Below are positions 36,250 through 45,716 of a stretch of DNA of 64,000 nucleotides, piece after piece; the stretch's first letter is position 1, and each line of letters opens with the position of its first letter. The stretch is from Citrobacter sp. Cu233 (GTDB lineage: Bacteria; Pseudomonadota; Gammaproteobacteria; Enterobacterales; Enterobacteriaceae). The position numbers and the translations under genes were made by a program. The notes under the pieces were generated by a model that saw only the letters and a list, made by a program, of their open reading frames with translations, was not told the DNA's origin and did no database searches. The stretch covers positions 186,001-250,000 of the forward strand of contig NZ_JAOWIF010000040.1 in assembly GCF_030332225.1 (NCBI RefSeq). The letters run 5' to 3'.

Positions 36250-36375
36250 CAAAATCTCCATGTATAAAACGACTGCACCTTTGCCGGTACACGACTTTTC
36301 GCCTGATGCGAAAGAGACATAGAATAAAGCGCCGGATTCATCAGCACCAGCGCTTAAAACAAGAATTTTGCATCT

Positions 36376-37032
36376 TTAGGGGGCCAGACGGTCAATTTTC
36401 CACGCGTCATCTTCACGTTGGTATAAAAAACGGTCGTGCAGACGGTTTTCGCCACCCTGCCAGAACTCCATTTGTTCAATGCTCACGCGAAAGCCGCCCC
36501 AGAAACTCGGCAACGGAACTTCCCCTTGCTGAAACTTCTGCTTCAACTCAAGAAATTTACTTTCCAGAATTCCGCGTGCGGAGATCCGACTGGACTGCTT
36601 AGAAACCCAGGCACCAATCTGGCTATCGCGCGGGCGACTGTGGAAATATTTTACCACCTCAAGCGTGGACAAGCGTTCGGCCTTGCCGATGACCATCACC
36701 TGCCGTTCCAGCGTATGCCAGGGGAATAACAGGCTGATACGCGGGTTGTTTTCGATCTGGTGCGCCTTACGGCTACCCATGTTGGTATAAAACACCAGCC
36801 CTTTGTCATCATAATGTTTGAGCAACACGATTCGCTGGTACGGTTGACCGTTTTCATCGACTGTTGCGACGACCATAGCGGTAGGGTCTGCCAGTTTGGC
36901 ATCACAGGCTTGCCCCAGCCAGCGCTCAAACAGCGCGAGGGGTTCGGCGGGAAGATCGCGGCGGCGAAGACCGCCTTTCGTGTATTCACGGCGCAGATGC
37001 GCGATTTGCTGCAATTCGTCGTTATCAGACAT
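36376..37032 (-). CDS. pdxH: Pyridoxine/pyridoxamine 5'-phosphate oxidase PdxH
   Basis: A 218-residue FMN enzyme making PLP from PNP or PMP. Phosphate/FMN-contacting motifs [12 protein letters not shown] and [16 protein letters not shown] are present, and the C-terminal [22 protein letters not shown] is the conserved end of the family. The gene precedes tyrS on the same strand with a 126-bp gap. Confidence 0.97.
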   Translation of the reverse strand: MSDNDELQQIAHLRREYTKGGLRRRDLPAEPLALFERWLGQACDAKLADPTAMVVATVDENGQPYQRIVLLKHYDDKGLVFYTNMGSRKAHQIENNPRISLLFPWHTLERQVMVIGKAERLSTLEVVKYFHSRPRDSQIGAWVSKQSSRISARGILESKFLELKQKFQQGEVPLPSFWGGFRVSIEQMEFWQGGENRLHDRFLYQREDDAWKIDRLAP

Positions 37033-37091
37033 GATGTTGGGCTACGGATTGTCAGTGGGTGACGCTATTGTGCGCCGCCCTGCTGGAAATC

Positions 37092-37421
37092 TCAACGCTT
37101 CGGGTTCTGTAACTGACAGTTATTCAGCACAATTCTGTCTCGTTTATATACCGTCGCGCTGTCGCCTTTAGACCAGAAGACGTAGATACCATCTGTGTAG
37201 CGTGCACCCGATGCCGACACGCCCTGTTTGAGATTCAATAGCTGATTATCATAAACAAAGCTCGCCACCTGTCGGGTATTATTCAATTTTACGGTAAGCG
37301 GTTTTTCATCACAGCGATATTCGAGCGTATCCGTTTGCATACGCTCGACAAATTGGTTGTACACACTACAACCGGTAAGCAATACGGGCAGACACACTAA
37401 TAACAGTTTTTTCATAGCCAT
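37092..37421 (-). CDS. mliC: Membrane-bound lysozyme inhibitor of C-type MliC
   Basis: A 109-residue outer-membrane lipoprotein. The signal peptide ends at the lipobox LLTGC, so mature protein starts at Cys18. The domain is the eight-stranded MliC barrel (Pfam COG3895-like), with [12 protein letters not shown] near the C-terminus. It protects peptidoglycan from c-type lysozyme. It lies between anmK and pdxH as in E. coli. Confidence 0.94.
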   Translation of the reverse strand: MAMKKLLLVCLPVLLTGCSVYNQFVERMQTDTLEYRCDEKPLTVKLNNTRQVASFVYDNQLLNLKQGVSASGARYTDGIYVFWSKGDSATVYKRDRIVLNNCQLQNPKR

Positions 37422-37508
37422 ATCCTGAAGACTTTCCTGGTCCCGGAGGGCAAAAACACCCTCCCTAACATCCCTAGTTTATCGGTATACCGCCTGGAAT
37501 AATTTCAG

Positions 37509-38630
37509 TTAACTCTGAGTTCGTGGATTGGCGGGGAAAATAGCCCCTAAAACACTGGGCTCAGATGCACCGGTCACAGAAGGCAGGTTCCCCGGCAGTC
37601 CTGCAAGTGTACGCCACGCCAGCCAGGCAAAGGCTAACGCTTCCATATCATCACCACTGATCCCAGCGTCATCGGTGGAGGTCACTTCCGTACCCGGCAG
37701 CAGCGCCGCCAGACGCATCATAAGAAGTGGATTGCGACTACCGCCGCCACATACCATTAACCGTTCACACCCACCGCTCAACAGGACCTGCTCTGAAATC
37801 GTCACTGCCGTCAGTTCAGCCAAAGTCGCCTGTACGTCTCGTGGGCTAATTCCCGGAAACTGCGCCAGATGGCGTTCAATCCAGCCATAATTGAAATACT
37901 CACGCCCCGTACTCTTTGGCGCGGGTGCGGCGAAGTAAGGATCGCTAAGCATATTTTGCAGCAGAGGGAGAATCACCGTTCCTTCACTGGCCCACTGCGC
38001 GTCTTTATCATAAGACTTACCACATTGCCGCCAAATCCAGGCATCCATCAGCATATTGCCCGGACCAGTGTCATATCCCCGAACCGGTTGTTTTGGTATG
38101 AGCAGTGACAGATTGGCAATACCACCAATATTTAACACCATCCGGCGCTCCGTTGGATGCGCCAGCAACGCCTGGTGAAAAGCAGGAACCAGCGGTGCCC
38201 CCTGTCCGCCTAACGCGATATCGCGCCGACGAAAATCACCGACCACCGTTACCCCGGTACGCGCAACAATTTGGTTGTTATCACCAATTTGTAGCGTGTG
38301 TGGCGCGATTCCTGTCGGTTCATGCCACACGGTTTGCCCATGACAGCCGATCGCGACAATATCCTGCGGTTTTAATTTTTCCTGCTGCAGCAACGCATTC
38401 ACCGCATCGGCGAACAAACGCCCCAACTGCGTGTCCAGTTGACCGTATTGAGAAAGCGTCAGTTGCTGCCCCTGGCAGATATCCAGAATGGCCTGTTTTA
38501 CATGTACGGGTATGGGCCATGTCAGACTTGCCTGTTGCGCAACCATCGTTTCATCTATCGCCGCCAGCACAACATCCACACCATCAAGGCTGGTTCCAGA
38601 CATCACTCCGATAAAACGGCCTGATTTCAT
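37509..38630 (-). CDS. anmK: Anhydro-N-acetylmuramic acid kinase AnmK
   Basis: A 373-residue cytoplasmic kinase that cleaves and phosphorylates 1,6-anhydroMurNAc to MurNAc-6-P during cell-wall recycling. ASKHA-type ATP-binding motif [17 protein letters not shown] at residues 6-22, the [11 protein letters not shown] catalytic region, and the C-terminal [10 protein letters not shown] nucleotide loop are intact. The ATG at 38630 matches the family start. It is divergent from slyB. Confidence 0.96.
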   Translation of the reverse strand: MKSGRFIGVMSGTSLDGVDVVLAAIDETMVAQQASLTWPIPVHVKQAILDICQGQQLTLSQYGQLDTQLGRLFADAVNALLQQEKLKPQDIVAIGCHGQTVWHEPTGIAPHTLQIGDNNQIVARTGVTVVGDFRRRDIALGGQGAPLVPAFHQALLAHPTERRMVLNIGGIANLSLLIPKQPVRGYDTGPGNMLMDAWIWRQCGKSYDKDAQWASEGTVILPLLQNMLSDPYFAAPAPKSTGREYFNYGWIERHLAQFPGISPRDVQATLAELTAVTISEQVLLSGGCERLMVCGGGSRNPLLMMRLAALLPGTEVTSTDDAGISGDDMEALAFAWLAWRTLAGLPGNLPSVTGASEPSVLGAIFPANPRTQS

Positions 38631-38761
38631 ACGTCATCCTTTTAAGCAAATTAGCCTTGACACTCCACCATAAAGTGTCGACTAATTCCATGCTTCCTTG
38701 ATGATTTTTGCGGGTTAATCTTTTCAGTAACCTCTAAATTCCATCAACGAGATGAATGATT

Positions 38762-38796
38762 CGTTTATACTCGGTTAACCCGATTTCAGTTAAGAT
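38762..38796 (+). promoter_or_regulatory. PhoP box and -10 of the slyB promoter
   Basis: CGTTTA-TACTC-GGTTAA (38762-38778) matches the PhoP direct repeat at 5/6 in both halves. A -10-like TAAGAT (38791-38796) follows exactly 12 bp later, the spacing of PhoP-activated class II promoters. slyB is a known member of the PhoP regulon. Confidence 0.8.
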
Positions 38797-38904
38797 TTTC
38801 ATATTGTTCCAGTAGAACATGTGACCTTAGACTCACAAATGCCATATAATTTAGCCATGAGGAGTGCTTTATTAGCGTTTCGTGGTGGCAAAGGAGATTT
38901 GTAA

Positions 38905-39372
38905 ATGATTAAACGTGTGCTGATTGTTTCATTAATGGGCGTATCTTTAGCGGGCTGCGTTAACAATGATAGCCTTTCAGGTGATGTGTATACCGCATCC
39001 GAAGCGAAACAAGTTCAGAACGTTACCTACGGTACGATTGTTCATGTTCGTCCGGTGCAAATCCAGGGTGGTGACGACGCAAACGTGATTGGCGCTATTG
39101 GTGGTGCTGTGCTGGGTGGGTTCCTCGGTAACACAGTAGGCGGCGGTACCGGTCGTTCATTAGCGACAGCGGCAGGTGCGGTTGCCGGTGGCGTAGCAGG
39201 CCAGGGCGTACAAGGCGCGATGAATAAAACCCAGGGCGTAGAACTGGAAATTCGTAAGGATGACGGCAATACCATCATGGTGGTTCAGAAGCAGGGTGCG
39301 ACCAAATTCTCTGCGGGTCAGCGCGTTGTTATGGCTAACAATGGTAGCCAGGTTACCGTGTCTCCACGTTAA
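38905..39372 (+). CDS. slyB: Outer-membrane lipoprotein SlyB
   Basis: A 155-residue lipoprotein with lipobox SLAGC (Cys18). The centre is a glycine-zipper helical hairpin (GAIGGAVLGGFLGNTVGG .. AAGAVAGGVAGQG, about 67-110), followed by a small C-terminal beta domain. SlyB belongs to the PhoPQ regulon and in recent work stabilises outer-membrane proteins under envelope stress. The ATG at 38905 is preceded by AAAGGAG. Confidence 0.95.
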   Translation: MIKRVLIVSLMGVSLAGCVNNDSLSGDVYTASEAKQVQNVTYGTIVHVRPVQIQGGDDANVIGAIGGAVLGGFLGNTVGGGTGRSLATAAGAVAGGVAGQGVQGAMNKTQGVELEIRKDDGNTIMVVQKQGATKFSAGQRVVMANNGSQVTVSPR

Positions 39373-39380
39373 TCGAATTC

Positions 39381-39413
39381 ACGTGTGGTCAGCCTCTGGC
39401 CACACGTCGTTTT
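39381..39413. terminator. Terminator between slyB and slyA
   Basis: ACGTGTGG (39381-39388) pairs with CCACACGT (39400-39407), with inner bases extending the stem, then CGTTTT. It lies between convergent slyB and slyA. Confidence 0.8.
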
Positions 39414-39420
39414 GATCGCT

Positions 39421-39861
39421 TTAGCCCTGCGACTGCAGTTCAATGATATTGTGTTCCAGTCTGGCGACCAGTTTTATCAGCAGATCAATTTCCTCAGCAG
39501 AAATCCCTTCCAAAATTTCGCCGCGCGTTTTGTTGATAACCGCTTCCATATCAGCAATCAGCGGTTCGGCCTTCTCCGTTAATTTAATTCTCTTTGCCCG
39601 ACGATCGCTGGCGCAAGTCTGTCGTGAAATGAGTCCCTTTTCTTCTAACTGGTCGAGCGTACGCACCAATGAAGGCTGCTCAATACCAATCGCTTTAGCC
39701 AGTTGAATCTGTGATTGATCCGGTGGCAACTGATGAATGTTGTGCAGCGTAACCCAATGCGTCTGCGTCAACTCCAGAGGTTTCAGGCGATGGTCAATCA
39801 GAGCACGCCAAATGCGCACCAACCGTGCCAGATCAGAACCTAATGGCGATTCCAATTTCAT
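39421..39861 (-). CDS. slyA: MarR-family transcriptional regulator SlyA
   Basis: A 146-residue dimeric winged-helix regulator ([26 protein letters not shown]..). The DNA-recognition region [29 protein letters not shown] lies at about 50-78, followed by the wing with DRRAKRIKL. In enterobacteria SlyA counters H-NS silencing of haemolysin, capsule and virulence genes, often together with PhoP. Divergent from ydhI; slyA is known to autoregulate. Confidence 0.96.
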   Translation of the reverse strand: MKLESPLGSDLARLVRIWRALIDHRLKPLELTQTHWVTLHNIHQLPPDQSQIQLAKAIGIEQPSLVRTLDQLEEKGLISRQTCASDRRAKRIKLTEKAEPLIADMEAVINKTRGEILEGISAEEIDLLIKLVARLEHNIIELQSQG

Positions 39862-40053
39862 CTCCTTATAATTAGCTTGCTAAGTTATTGTGCTGATTTT
39901 AGAATAGTGTGCAGCATTTGTATTCCCAAAACAAATGTATTGCCAAATTTGCTTACCGGATGACATTTTTTCAGACATTCTGCGTTACAGAGACACATTG
40001 TCCCTTTTTTTGCTAAACCTATAGCAACGCTCTTTTCGCCAAGGATTTTGCCC

Positions 40054-40290
40054 GTGAAGTTTATGTTTAATGCAACAGGATTGCCCCTACAAGATTTAAT
40101 GATCGGAGCATCTGTCTACTTCCCCCCTATTTTCAAGGCGTTTGTTACAGGATTTATCCTCTGGCTAGTTGTTCATCGCCTGCTACGCGACGGGATCTAT
40201 TCTGGCGAAATCTGGCATCCCCTGCTAATGGATCTGTCCCTCTTTACGCTTTGCGTGTGTCTGGCCTTTGTCATGTTGATTGCGTGGTGA
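40054..40290 (+). CDS. ydhI: DUF1656 inner membrane protein YdhI
   Basis: A 78-residue protein with two membrane helices, the AaeX-like small partner of an aromatic-acid-type efflux system. The GTG at 40054 is chosen because the family begins MKFM and AAGGA lies 8 bp upstream; a TTG two codons earlier is possible. It is the first gene of ydhIJK, with ydhJ 2 bp downstream. Confidence 0.9.
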   Translation: MKFMFNATGLPLQDLMIGASVYFPPIFKAFVTGFILWLVVHRLLRDGIYSGEIWHPLLMDLSLFTLCVCLAFVMLIAW

Positions 40291-40292
40291 TT

Positions 40293-41156
40293 ATGTCGCT
40301 TAAAACCCTTAAATACTTCTCCACTATTATAGTCGCTGCCATTGCCGTCCTCGCCGGATGGTGGATGTGGAATTACTATATGCAATCGCCCTGGACGCGT
40401 GACGGAAAAGTCCGCGCTGAACAGGTCAGCATCACACCGCAAATCTCTGGCAGCATTAGCGAACTCAACATTAAAGATAATCAACTGGTTAACAAAGGTG
40501 ATATTCTTTTTGTTATCGACAAGACCCCTTTCCAAATTGCTGAGCTGAACGCACAGGCTCAGTTGGCCAAAGCGCAGTCCGATCTGACCAAAGCCAATAA
40601 TGAAGCCAAACGCCGCCGCAATTTGTCGCAAAACTTCATCTCTGCAGAAGATTTGGACAGTGCACTGCTCAATGTAAAAGCCATGCAGGCGACCGTTGCC
40701 GCCGCCCAGGCCAGTTTGCGCCATGCTCAGTGGCAACTGGCGCAAACGGTAGTCAAAGCTCCGGTCACAGGCTGGATCACCAATCTATCAACCCGTACCG
40801 GAGACTACGCCTCAACGGGTAAACCTCTGTTTGCTCTGGTCGACAGTCACTCTTTTTATGTCATGGGGTATTTCGAAGAAACCAAGCTACGCCACATTCA
40901 AGACGGGGCACCTGCACTAATCACACTCTACAGTGGCAATATTAAGTTACAGGGTCACGTTTCCAGCATTGGTCGCGCCATTTATGATCAGAGTGTGGAA
41001 AGCAATTCTGGTCTGGTTCCTGACATCAAACCAAACGTTCCGTGGGTTCGTCTGGCGCAGCGGGTTCCCGTTCGTATCGAATTTGATACCCTTCCGCACG
41101 ATGTGACGCTGGTTTCAGGGACAACCTGTAGCGTGTCCATCGGTCAGCAAAAATGA
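40293..41156 (+). CDS. ydhJ: HlyD/EmrA-family membrane fusion protein YdhJ
   Basis: A 287-residue periplasmic adaptor. N-terminal membrane anchor (about 8-28), then biotinyl-lipoyl-like halves ([26 protein letters not shown] and VKAPVTGWI) flanking a coiled hairpin (about 85-150), and a beta-barrel. It would link the inner-membrane pump YdhK to an outer-membrane channel. Substrate unknown; AaeA, the nearest described relative, exports aromatic acids. Start and ydhK are tightly packed (4-bp overlap with ydhK). Confidence 0.93.
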   Translation: MSLKTLKYFSTIIVAAIAVLAGWWMWNYYMQSPWTRDGKVRAEQVSITPQISGSISELNIKDNQLVNKGDILFVIDKTPFQIAELNAQAQLAKAQSDLTKANNEAKRRRNLSQNFISAEDLDSALLNVKAMQATVAAAQASLRHAQWQLAQTVVKAPVTGWITNLSTRTGDYASTGKPLFALVDSHSFYVMGYFEETKLRHIQDGAPALITLYSGNIKLQGHVSSIGRAIYDQSVESNSGLVPDIKPNVPWVRLAQRVPVRIEFDTLPHDVTLVSGTTCSVSIGQQK

Positions 41157-43168
41157 AACTACCCCGCCTGACACCAGCCAGTCTGCCGTGGTTTAAAGCC
41201 ACGGGTGGACAGTGGCGTTACGCGCTGCGTAATACTATTGCGATGTGTCTGGCGTTAACCTTCGCCTATTACCTGGATCTGGACGAACCCTACTGGGCGA
41301 TGACATCAGCAGCGGTGGTCAGTTTTCCAACCGTTGGTGGCGTGATCAGCAAAAGCCTGGGGCGTATAGCGGGCAGTTTACTTGGTGCAACGGCCGCGTT
41401 GATTATAGCTGGCCATACCCTCAATGAACCCTGGCTGTTTCTGTTGAGCATGTCAGTCTGGATCGGTTTTTGTACCTGGGCGTGCGCGCATTTCACCAAC
41501 AACGTGGCCTACGCTTTCCAACTGGCAGGCTATACAGCGGCGATTATTGCGTTTCCAATGGTGCATATTACAGAGGTTACGCAGCTGTGGGATATCGCCC
41601 AGGCACGAGTGTGCGAAGTCATCGTCGGGATCCTCTGTGGCGGCTTGATGATGATGATCCTGCCCAGTACATCCGATGGCACCACGCTGCTGACCGCATT
41701 GAAAAACATGCATGCACGTTTGCTGGAGCATGCCAGTTTACTCTGGCAGCCAGAAACCACAGATGCTATCCGCACCGCCCATGAAGGGGTGATCGGTCAA
41801 ATCCTGACAATGAATCTGCTACGTATTCAGGCGTTCTGGAGCCACTACCGTTTTCGTCGTCAAAATACCTTACTCAATGCGTTGTTACACCAACAATTGC
41901 GATTGACCAGCGTCATTTCCAGTCTGCGGCGGATGCTACTGAACTGGCCAAATCCTCCGGCTAATACCCGTGATGTCATCGAGCAGTTGCTGACCGCGTT
42001 AGTCAAACCTGATACCGACAGCTACGCCGTCTCACGGATTATCGCCCCGCTGTGCCCTGTCGATCAGCATGACTATCGGCACGTCGCCTTCTGGCAGCGT
42101 CTGCGCTATTTTTGCCGTATCTATCTGAAAAGCAGTCATTATCTACGCTTACTGGAAAAAGGTGTCACGGCCGATCGTATCAATGTTGAGCGCACGCCGG
42201 GTCTTGCCCGTCATACCGATAACGCGGAGGCTCTCTGGAGCGGATTGCGTACCTTCATTACGCTGATGGCAATCGGCGCGTGGAGCATTGGCGCACAATG
42301 GGAGTCAGGCTCCGGGGCTCTGACGCTTGCCGCCATCAGTTGTGTGCTGTATTCCGCCGTAGCGGCCCCATTCAAATCACTCTCTTTGCTGATGCGCACG
42401 CTGGTCCTGCTGTCACTGTTCAGTTTTGTGGTGAAATTCGGCCTGATGGTACAAATTACCGATCTCTGGCAGTTCATTCTGTTTCTCTTCCCGCTGCTTG
42501 CCACCATGCAGTTATTAAAATTACAGATGCCCAAACTGGCGGGGCTTTGGGGACAGCTGATTGTCTTTATGGGATCGTTCATCGCGGTGACCAATCCTCC
42601 CGTCTATGATTTTGCAGGTTTTTTGAATGACAATACGGCGAAGATCACTGGCGTCGCGCTGTCGTGGTTGGCTTTTGCTATTCTAAGGCCCGGTTCTGAT
42701 GCGAGAAAAAGCCGCCGTCATATTCGCGCGTTACGACGTAACTTTGTCGATCAGCTTAGCCGTCATCCTTCACTCAGTGAAAATGAGTTTGAGTCACTGA
42801 CCTACCATCATGTCAGCCAACTCAGCAACAGCCAGGATGCACTGGCGCGACGTTGGTTACTCCGCTGGGGAGTGGTGTTACTAAACTGCTCACACGTAGT
42901 ATGGCAACTTCGCGTCTGGGAGGTGCGATCAGATCCGCTGGCGCGCGTCAGGGATGTATGTATCTCACTGTTACGCGATGTGATGAGTGAACGTGGCGTG
43001 CAGCAACGTCCGCTGAATGCCACGCTTAATGAACTCCAGCGCATCTGTGATGCACTGGCCCATCATCATCAGCCCGCAGCGCAGGAGTTATCGGCCCTTA
43101 TCTGGCGACTACACTGCTCACTTTCACAACTTGAGCAAGCGCCGCCACCGGGTACGCTGAGTCGCTGA
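41153..43168 (+). CDS. ydhK: FUSC/AaeB-family efflux transporter YdhK
   Basis: A 671-residue inner-membrane protein with two blocks of about five or six helices (about 20-165 and 360-500), each followed by a long cytoplasmic region, typical of the FUSC/ArAE family. It overlaps ydhJ by 4 bp and is predicted to form an export system with YdhI and YdhJ. The stop codon abuts the sodC stop on the other strand without spacing. Confidence 0.93.
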   Translation: MKLPRLTPASLPWFKATGGQWRYALRNTIAMCLALTFAYYLDLDEPYWAMTSAAVVSFPTVGGVISKSLGRIAGSLLGATAALIIAGHTLNEPWLFLLSMSVWIGFCTWACAHFTNNVAYAFQLAGYTAAIIAFPMVHITEVTQLWDIAQARVCEVIVGILCGGLMMMILPSTSDGTTLLTALKNMHARLLEHASLLWQPETTDAIRTAHEGVIGQILTMNLLRIQAFWSHYRFRRQNTLLNALLHQQLRLTSVISSLRRMLLNWPNPPANTRDVIEQLLTALVKPDTDSYAVSRIIAPLCPVDQHDYRHVAFWQRLRYFCRIYLKSSHYLRLLEKGVTADRINVERTPGLARHTDNAEALWSGLRTFITLMAIGAWSIGAQWESGSGALTLAAISCVLYSAVAAPFKSLSLLMRTLVLLSLFSFVVKFGLMVQITDLWQFILFLFPLLATMQLLKLQMPKLAGLWGQLIVFMGSFIAVTNPPVYDFAGFLNDNTAKITGVALSWLAFAILRPGSDARKSRRHIRALRRNFVDQLSRHPSLSENEFESLTYHHVSQLSNSQDALARRWLLRWGVVLLNCSHVVWQLRVWEVRSDPLARVRDVCISLLRDVMSERGVQQRPLNATLNELQRICDALAHHHQPAAQELSALIWRLHCSLSQLEQAPPPGTLSR

Positions 43169-43690
43169 TTACTTGATAACACCACAGGCGTAGCGCGCCC
43201 CTCCGCCACCAAGTGGTTTCGGTTGATCGGACATATTATCGCCACCAACGTGGATCATCAGCGCTTTACCTTTAATTTCATCAAGTGATTTCAACCGGGG
43301 GGCTGTCACTGCCGTCGTGGCATTCCCTTCGTTATTTACCACCAGCAATGGCAGGTCGCCCATGTGGCCTGCGCCTTCCGGACCTTCATGCTTGCCAGTT
43401 TTATGCGGGTCATAATGACCACCAGCAGATTCTGCTGCCGAGGCTTTCCCCTCTTTAATAGCGGGTTGGCAACTGCCATTAGCATGCACATGAAAACCAT
43501 GTTCACCCGGCGGCAGTGCTTTAAGAGCGGGCGTAAACTCCAGCCCTTTTGCGGATTCAGCAATGGTGACAGTACCAATTTCCTGGCCAACGCCCTGCGA
43601 CGTCACCAGATTCATCACCACTTTCTCACTGGCAGCCTGTGCACCTGCACAGGCCAGTAACGTGATGATGGCTAAACTCAAACGTTTCAT
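43169..43690 (-). CDS. sodC: Periplasmic Cu,Zn superoxide dismutase SodC
   Basis: A 173-residue enzyme with a Sec signal peptide (cleavage likely after AGAQA, about residue 19). Copper/zinc ligands are visible in GEHGFHVHANGSC, GGHYDPHKTGKHEGPEGAGHMGD and the late HVGGDN, and two cysteines form the conserved disulfide. It removes superoxide in the periplasm. This is the sodCII-type chromosomal position next to ydhF. Confidence 0.96.
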   Translation of the reverse strand: MKRLSLAIITLLACAGAQAASEKVVMNLVTSQGVGQEIGTVTIAESAKGLEFTPALKALPPGEHGFHVHANGSCQPAIKEGKASAAESAGGHYDPHKTGKHEGPEGAGHMGDLPLLVVNNEGNATTAVTAPRLKSLDEIKGKALMIHVGGDNMSDQPKPLGGGGARYACGVIK

Positions 43691-43771
43691 ACAACCTCCG
43701 TTATCCAGGTGTCTGACTGATAAGTGTAATCCAGTGACACAAATTTGAACGACGGAACGCTGAATACGTGA

Positions 43772-44668
43772 TTAAGGCACGTCGTAACCAAGAGCCGCTT
43801 TACGAATACGGAACCACTGCTGACGAGACATGTTCAATGACTCTGATTCAATTGCAGCACGCACACGTTCGATTTTACCCGAGCCAATAATCGGCAGTGG
43901 CTGCGAGGGCAGACGCAGGATCCACGCATACACCACTTGTTCTATGGACTGCGCGTTCAGTTCTTCTGCTATCACTGCCAGTTCATTGCGCAGCGGCTGG
44001 AAGGCGTCATCATTGAAAAGACGCCCACCTCCCAGACAAGACCAGGCCATTGGGCGGATACGCAGCTGTTGCAGCTGATCTAACGTTCCATCCAACAGGA
44101 GCGGTTGATGCACCGGTGAAATTTCGACCTGATTGGTTGCCAGGGTAAAGGGTAATCGCGATTGCAGCAGTGAAAACTGTGCTGGCGTGAAGTTAGAGAC
44201 ACCAAAATGGCGCACCTTACCGCTATGATGTAATGCCTTGAAAGCTTCCGCCACATCGTCTGCATCCATTAACGGATCGGGGCGGTGGATCAACAGCAGA
44301 TCAAGACGATCGGTTGCCAGCAGCTTCAGCGACTGCTCGGCACTGGCTATAATATGGGCGCTGTCAGTGATGTAATGACCCAGCGCGTTTTCCTCTTTCG
44401 CCGTCGTGGCAATACCGCATTTGGTCACAATCTGCATTTTTTCACGCAGGTGCGGCGCCAGTTTCATCGCCTCGCCAAACGCTGCCTCACACTGGTATCC
44501 GCCATAAATATCCGCGTGATCGACTGTCGTGACACCCAGATCGAGATGTTCCTCAATAAAGCTGACTAGCTGACGCGCGGACATATTCCAGTCCATCAGG
44601 CGCCAGTACCCCATCACAAAGCGCGAAAATTCCGGGCCTTGCGGCGCAATAGTAATACGCTGAACCAT
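43772..44668 (-). CDS. ydhF: Aldo/keto reductase family oxidoreductase YdhF
   Basis: A 298-residue TIM-barrel AKR. The catalytic tetrad is recognisable: Asp in TTVDHADIYGGYQCE, the Tyr of DIYGGY, Lys in MQIVTKCG and His in LLLIHRPD. NADPH is the usual cofactor. Physiological substrate unknown. The start at 44668 gives MVQRITIAPQGPEFS, as in E. coli YdhF. It lies between sodC and ydhL. Confidence 0.93.
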   Translation of the reverse strand: MVQRITIAPQGPEFSRFVMGYWRLMDWNMSARQLVSFIEEHLDLGVTTVDHADIYGGYQCEAAFGEAMKLAPHLREKMQIVTKCGIATTAKEENALGHYITDSAHIIASAEQSLKLLATDRLDLLLIHRPDPLMDADDVAEAFKALHHSGKVRHFGVSNFTPAQFSLLQSRLPFTLATNQVEISPVHQPLLLDGTLDQLQQLRIRPMAWSCLGGGRLFNDDAFQPLRNELAVIAEELNAQSIEQVVYAWILRLPSQPLPIIGSGKIERVRAAIESESLNMSRQQWFRIRKAALGYDVP

Positions 44669-44717
44669 AGCAGCTTCCTTATAAATGAGTGTGCATCGAG
44701 TATACGCAATTACGCGT

Positions 44718-44957
44718 TTAAAAGAGTGAAGGTTGTTGCGGTTCTTCCGGCGGGTTGGGTTTGCTTGCGCGCAATTTACGCATCAGTCGCTGGCGACAAA
44801 GCCGCAGTACCTCTTGCTTTTGGGCATCGCTCATTTTCTGCCAGTTAAAACGCTCATCCCGACTGCGAAAACATCCACGACAAAAACCGCGATCGTCAGA
44901 CTGACATATACCGCGGCATGGGCTCTGGACGGGGAAAAACTCCAGCTGTTCGGCCAC
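44718..44957 (-). CDS. ydhL: DUF1289 cysteine-rich small protein YdhL
   Basis: A 79-residue protein with the DUF1289 pattern SPCRGIC..GFCRGCFRSRDE: four closely placed cysteines, likely a metal or Fe-S site, then a basic helical tail. Function unknown. It is divergent from nemR with the NemR operator in the shared gap, so it may be co-regulated. Confidence 0.9.
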   Translation of the reverse strand: MAEQLEFFPVQSPCRGICQSDDRGFCRGCFRSRDERFNWQKMSDAQKQEVLRLCRQRLMRKLRASKPNPPEEPQQPSLF

Positions 44958-45028
44958 ATCCCCTCCTTTTGTAAGATTGATATACCTATTGAAGACGGTA
45001 ACTGAAAATCTGGCAAGCGCTATTGCAT

Positions 45029-45044
45029 TAGACCGACTGGTCTA
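45029..45044. promoter_or_regulatory. NemR operator upstream of nemR
   Basis: TAGACCGACTGGTCTA is a perfect TAGACC-N4-GGTCTA inverted repeat 15 bp before the nemR ATG, matching the known NemR box that controls nemRA-gloA. Confidence 0.85.
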
Positions 45045-45058
45045 TTACACTCCTCGAC

Positions 45059-45658
45059 ATGAACAAAGTAACTGAACACGATACACGCGAACATCTTTTG
45101 GCGACCGGCGAGCAACTGTGTATGCAGCGCGGTTTCACCGGTATGGGTTTAAGCGAGCTACTGAAAACCGCAGAGGTTCCCAAGGGTTCGTTTTATCACT
45201 ATTTTCGCTCAAAAGAAGCGTTCGGTGTGGCGATGCTGGAGCGTCATTACGCGGCCTATCATCAGCGACTGGCTGCGCATTTTGAGACGGGCGCAGGGAA
45301 CTACCGTGACCGTATTCTGGCCTACTATCAGGAAACCCTGAACCAGTTTAGCCAGCACGGCATCATCAGTGGCTGTTTAACCGTAAAATTGTCCGCCGAA
45401 GTGTGCGATCTTTCCGAAGATATGCGTACAGCAATGGACAAAGGCGCCCGACACATTATTACGCTGCTGGCGCAGGCGCTGGAAAAAGGTCAGGCGAACC
45501 ATTGTCTGTCGTTTATGGGCGAACCTTTGCAGCAGGCGCAGGTGTTATATGCGCTGTGGCTGGGAGCCAACCTGCAGGCCAAAATGTCGCGTAGTGCCAC
45601 GCCGCTGGAAAACGCGCTGGCTCACGTTAAAACCATCATTGCAGCGCCTGCCGTTTAA
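45059..45658 (+). CDS. nemR: TetR-family electrophile/hypochlorite sensor repressor NemR
   Basis: A 199-residue repressor with N-terminal TetR helix-turn-helix (GMGLSELLKTAEVPKGSFYHYF, residues about 28-49). The redox residues described for E. coli NemR are conserved: Cys21, Cys106, Cys116, and Lys175. Oxidation by HOCl, quinones or methylglyoxal releases it from DNA and induces nemRA and gloA. Start ATG 45059 directly follows the operator region. Confidence 0.95.
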   Translation: MNKVTEHDTREHLLATGEQLCMQRGFTGMGLSELLKTAEVPKGSFYHYFRSKEAFGVAMLERHYAAYHQRLAAHFETGAGNYRDRILAYYQETLNQFSQHGIISGCLTVKLSAEVCDLSEDMRTAMDKGARHIITLLAQALEKGQANHCLSFMGEPLQQAQVLYALWLGANLQAKMSRSATPLENALAHVKTIIAAPAV

Positions 45659-45672
45659 CAGGCGTTTTTATT
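45645..45672 (+). terminator. Hairpin at the nemR stop
   Basis: CGCCTG (45645-45650) pairs with CAGGCG (45659-45664), followed by TTTTTATTT. It spans the nemR stop and would attenuate read-through into nemA. Confidence 0.65.
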
Positions 45673-45683
45673 TACCCAATTAC

Positions 45684-45698
45684 TAGACGACCGGTCTA
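45684..45698. promoter_or_regulatory. Second NemR-like operator before nemA
   Basis: TAGACGACCGGTCTA repeats the NemR palindrome halves (TAGAC-N5-GTCTA) in the nemR-nemA gap, 20 bp before the nemA ATG. Confidence 0.65.
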
Positions 45699-45716
45699 TT
45701 CATACCTGGAGTTAAT

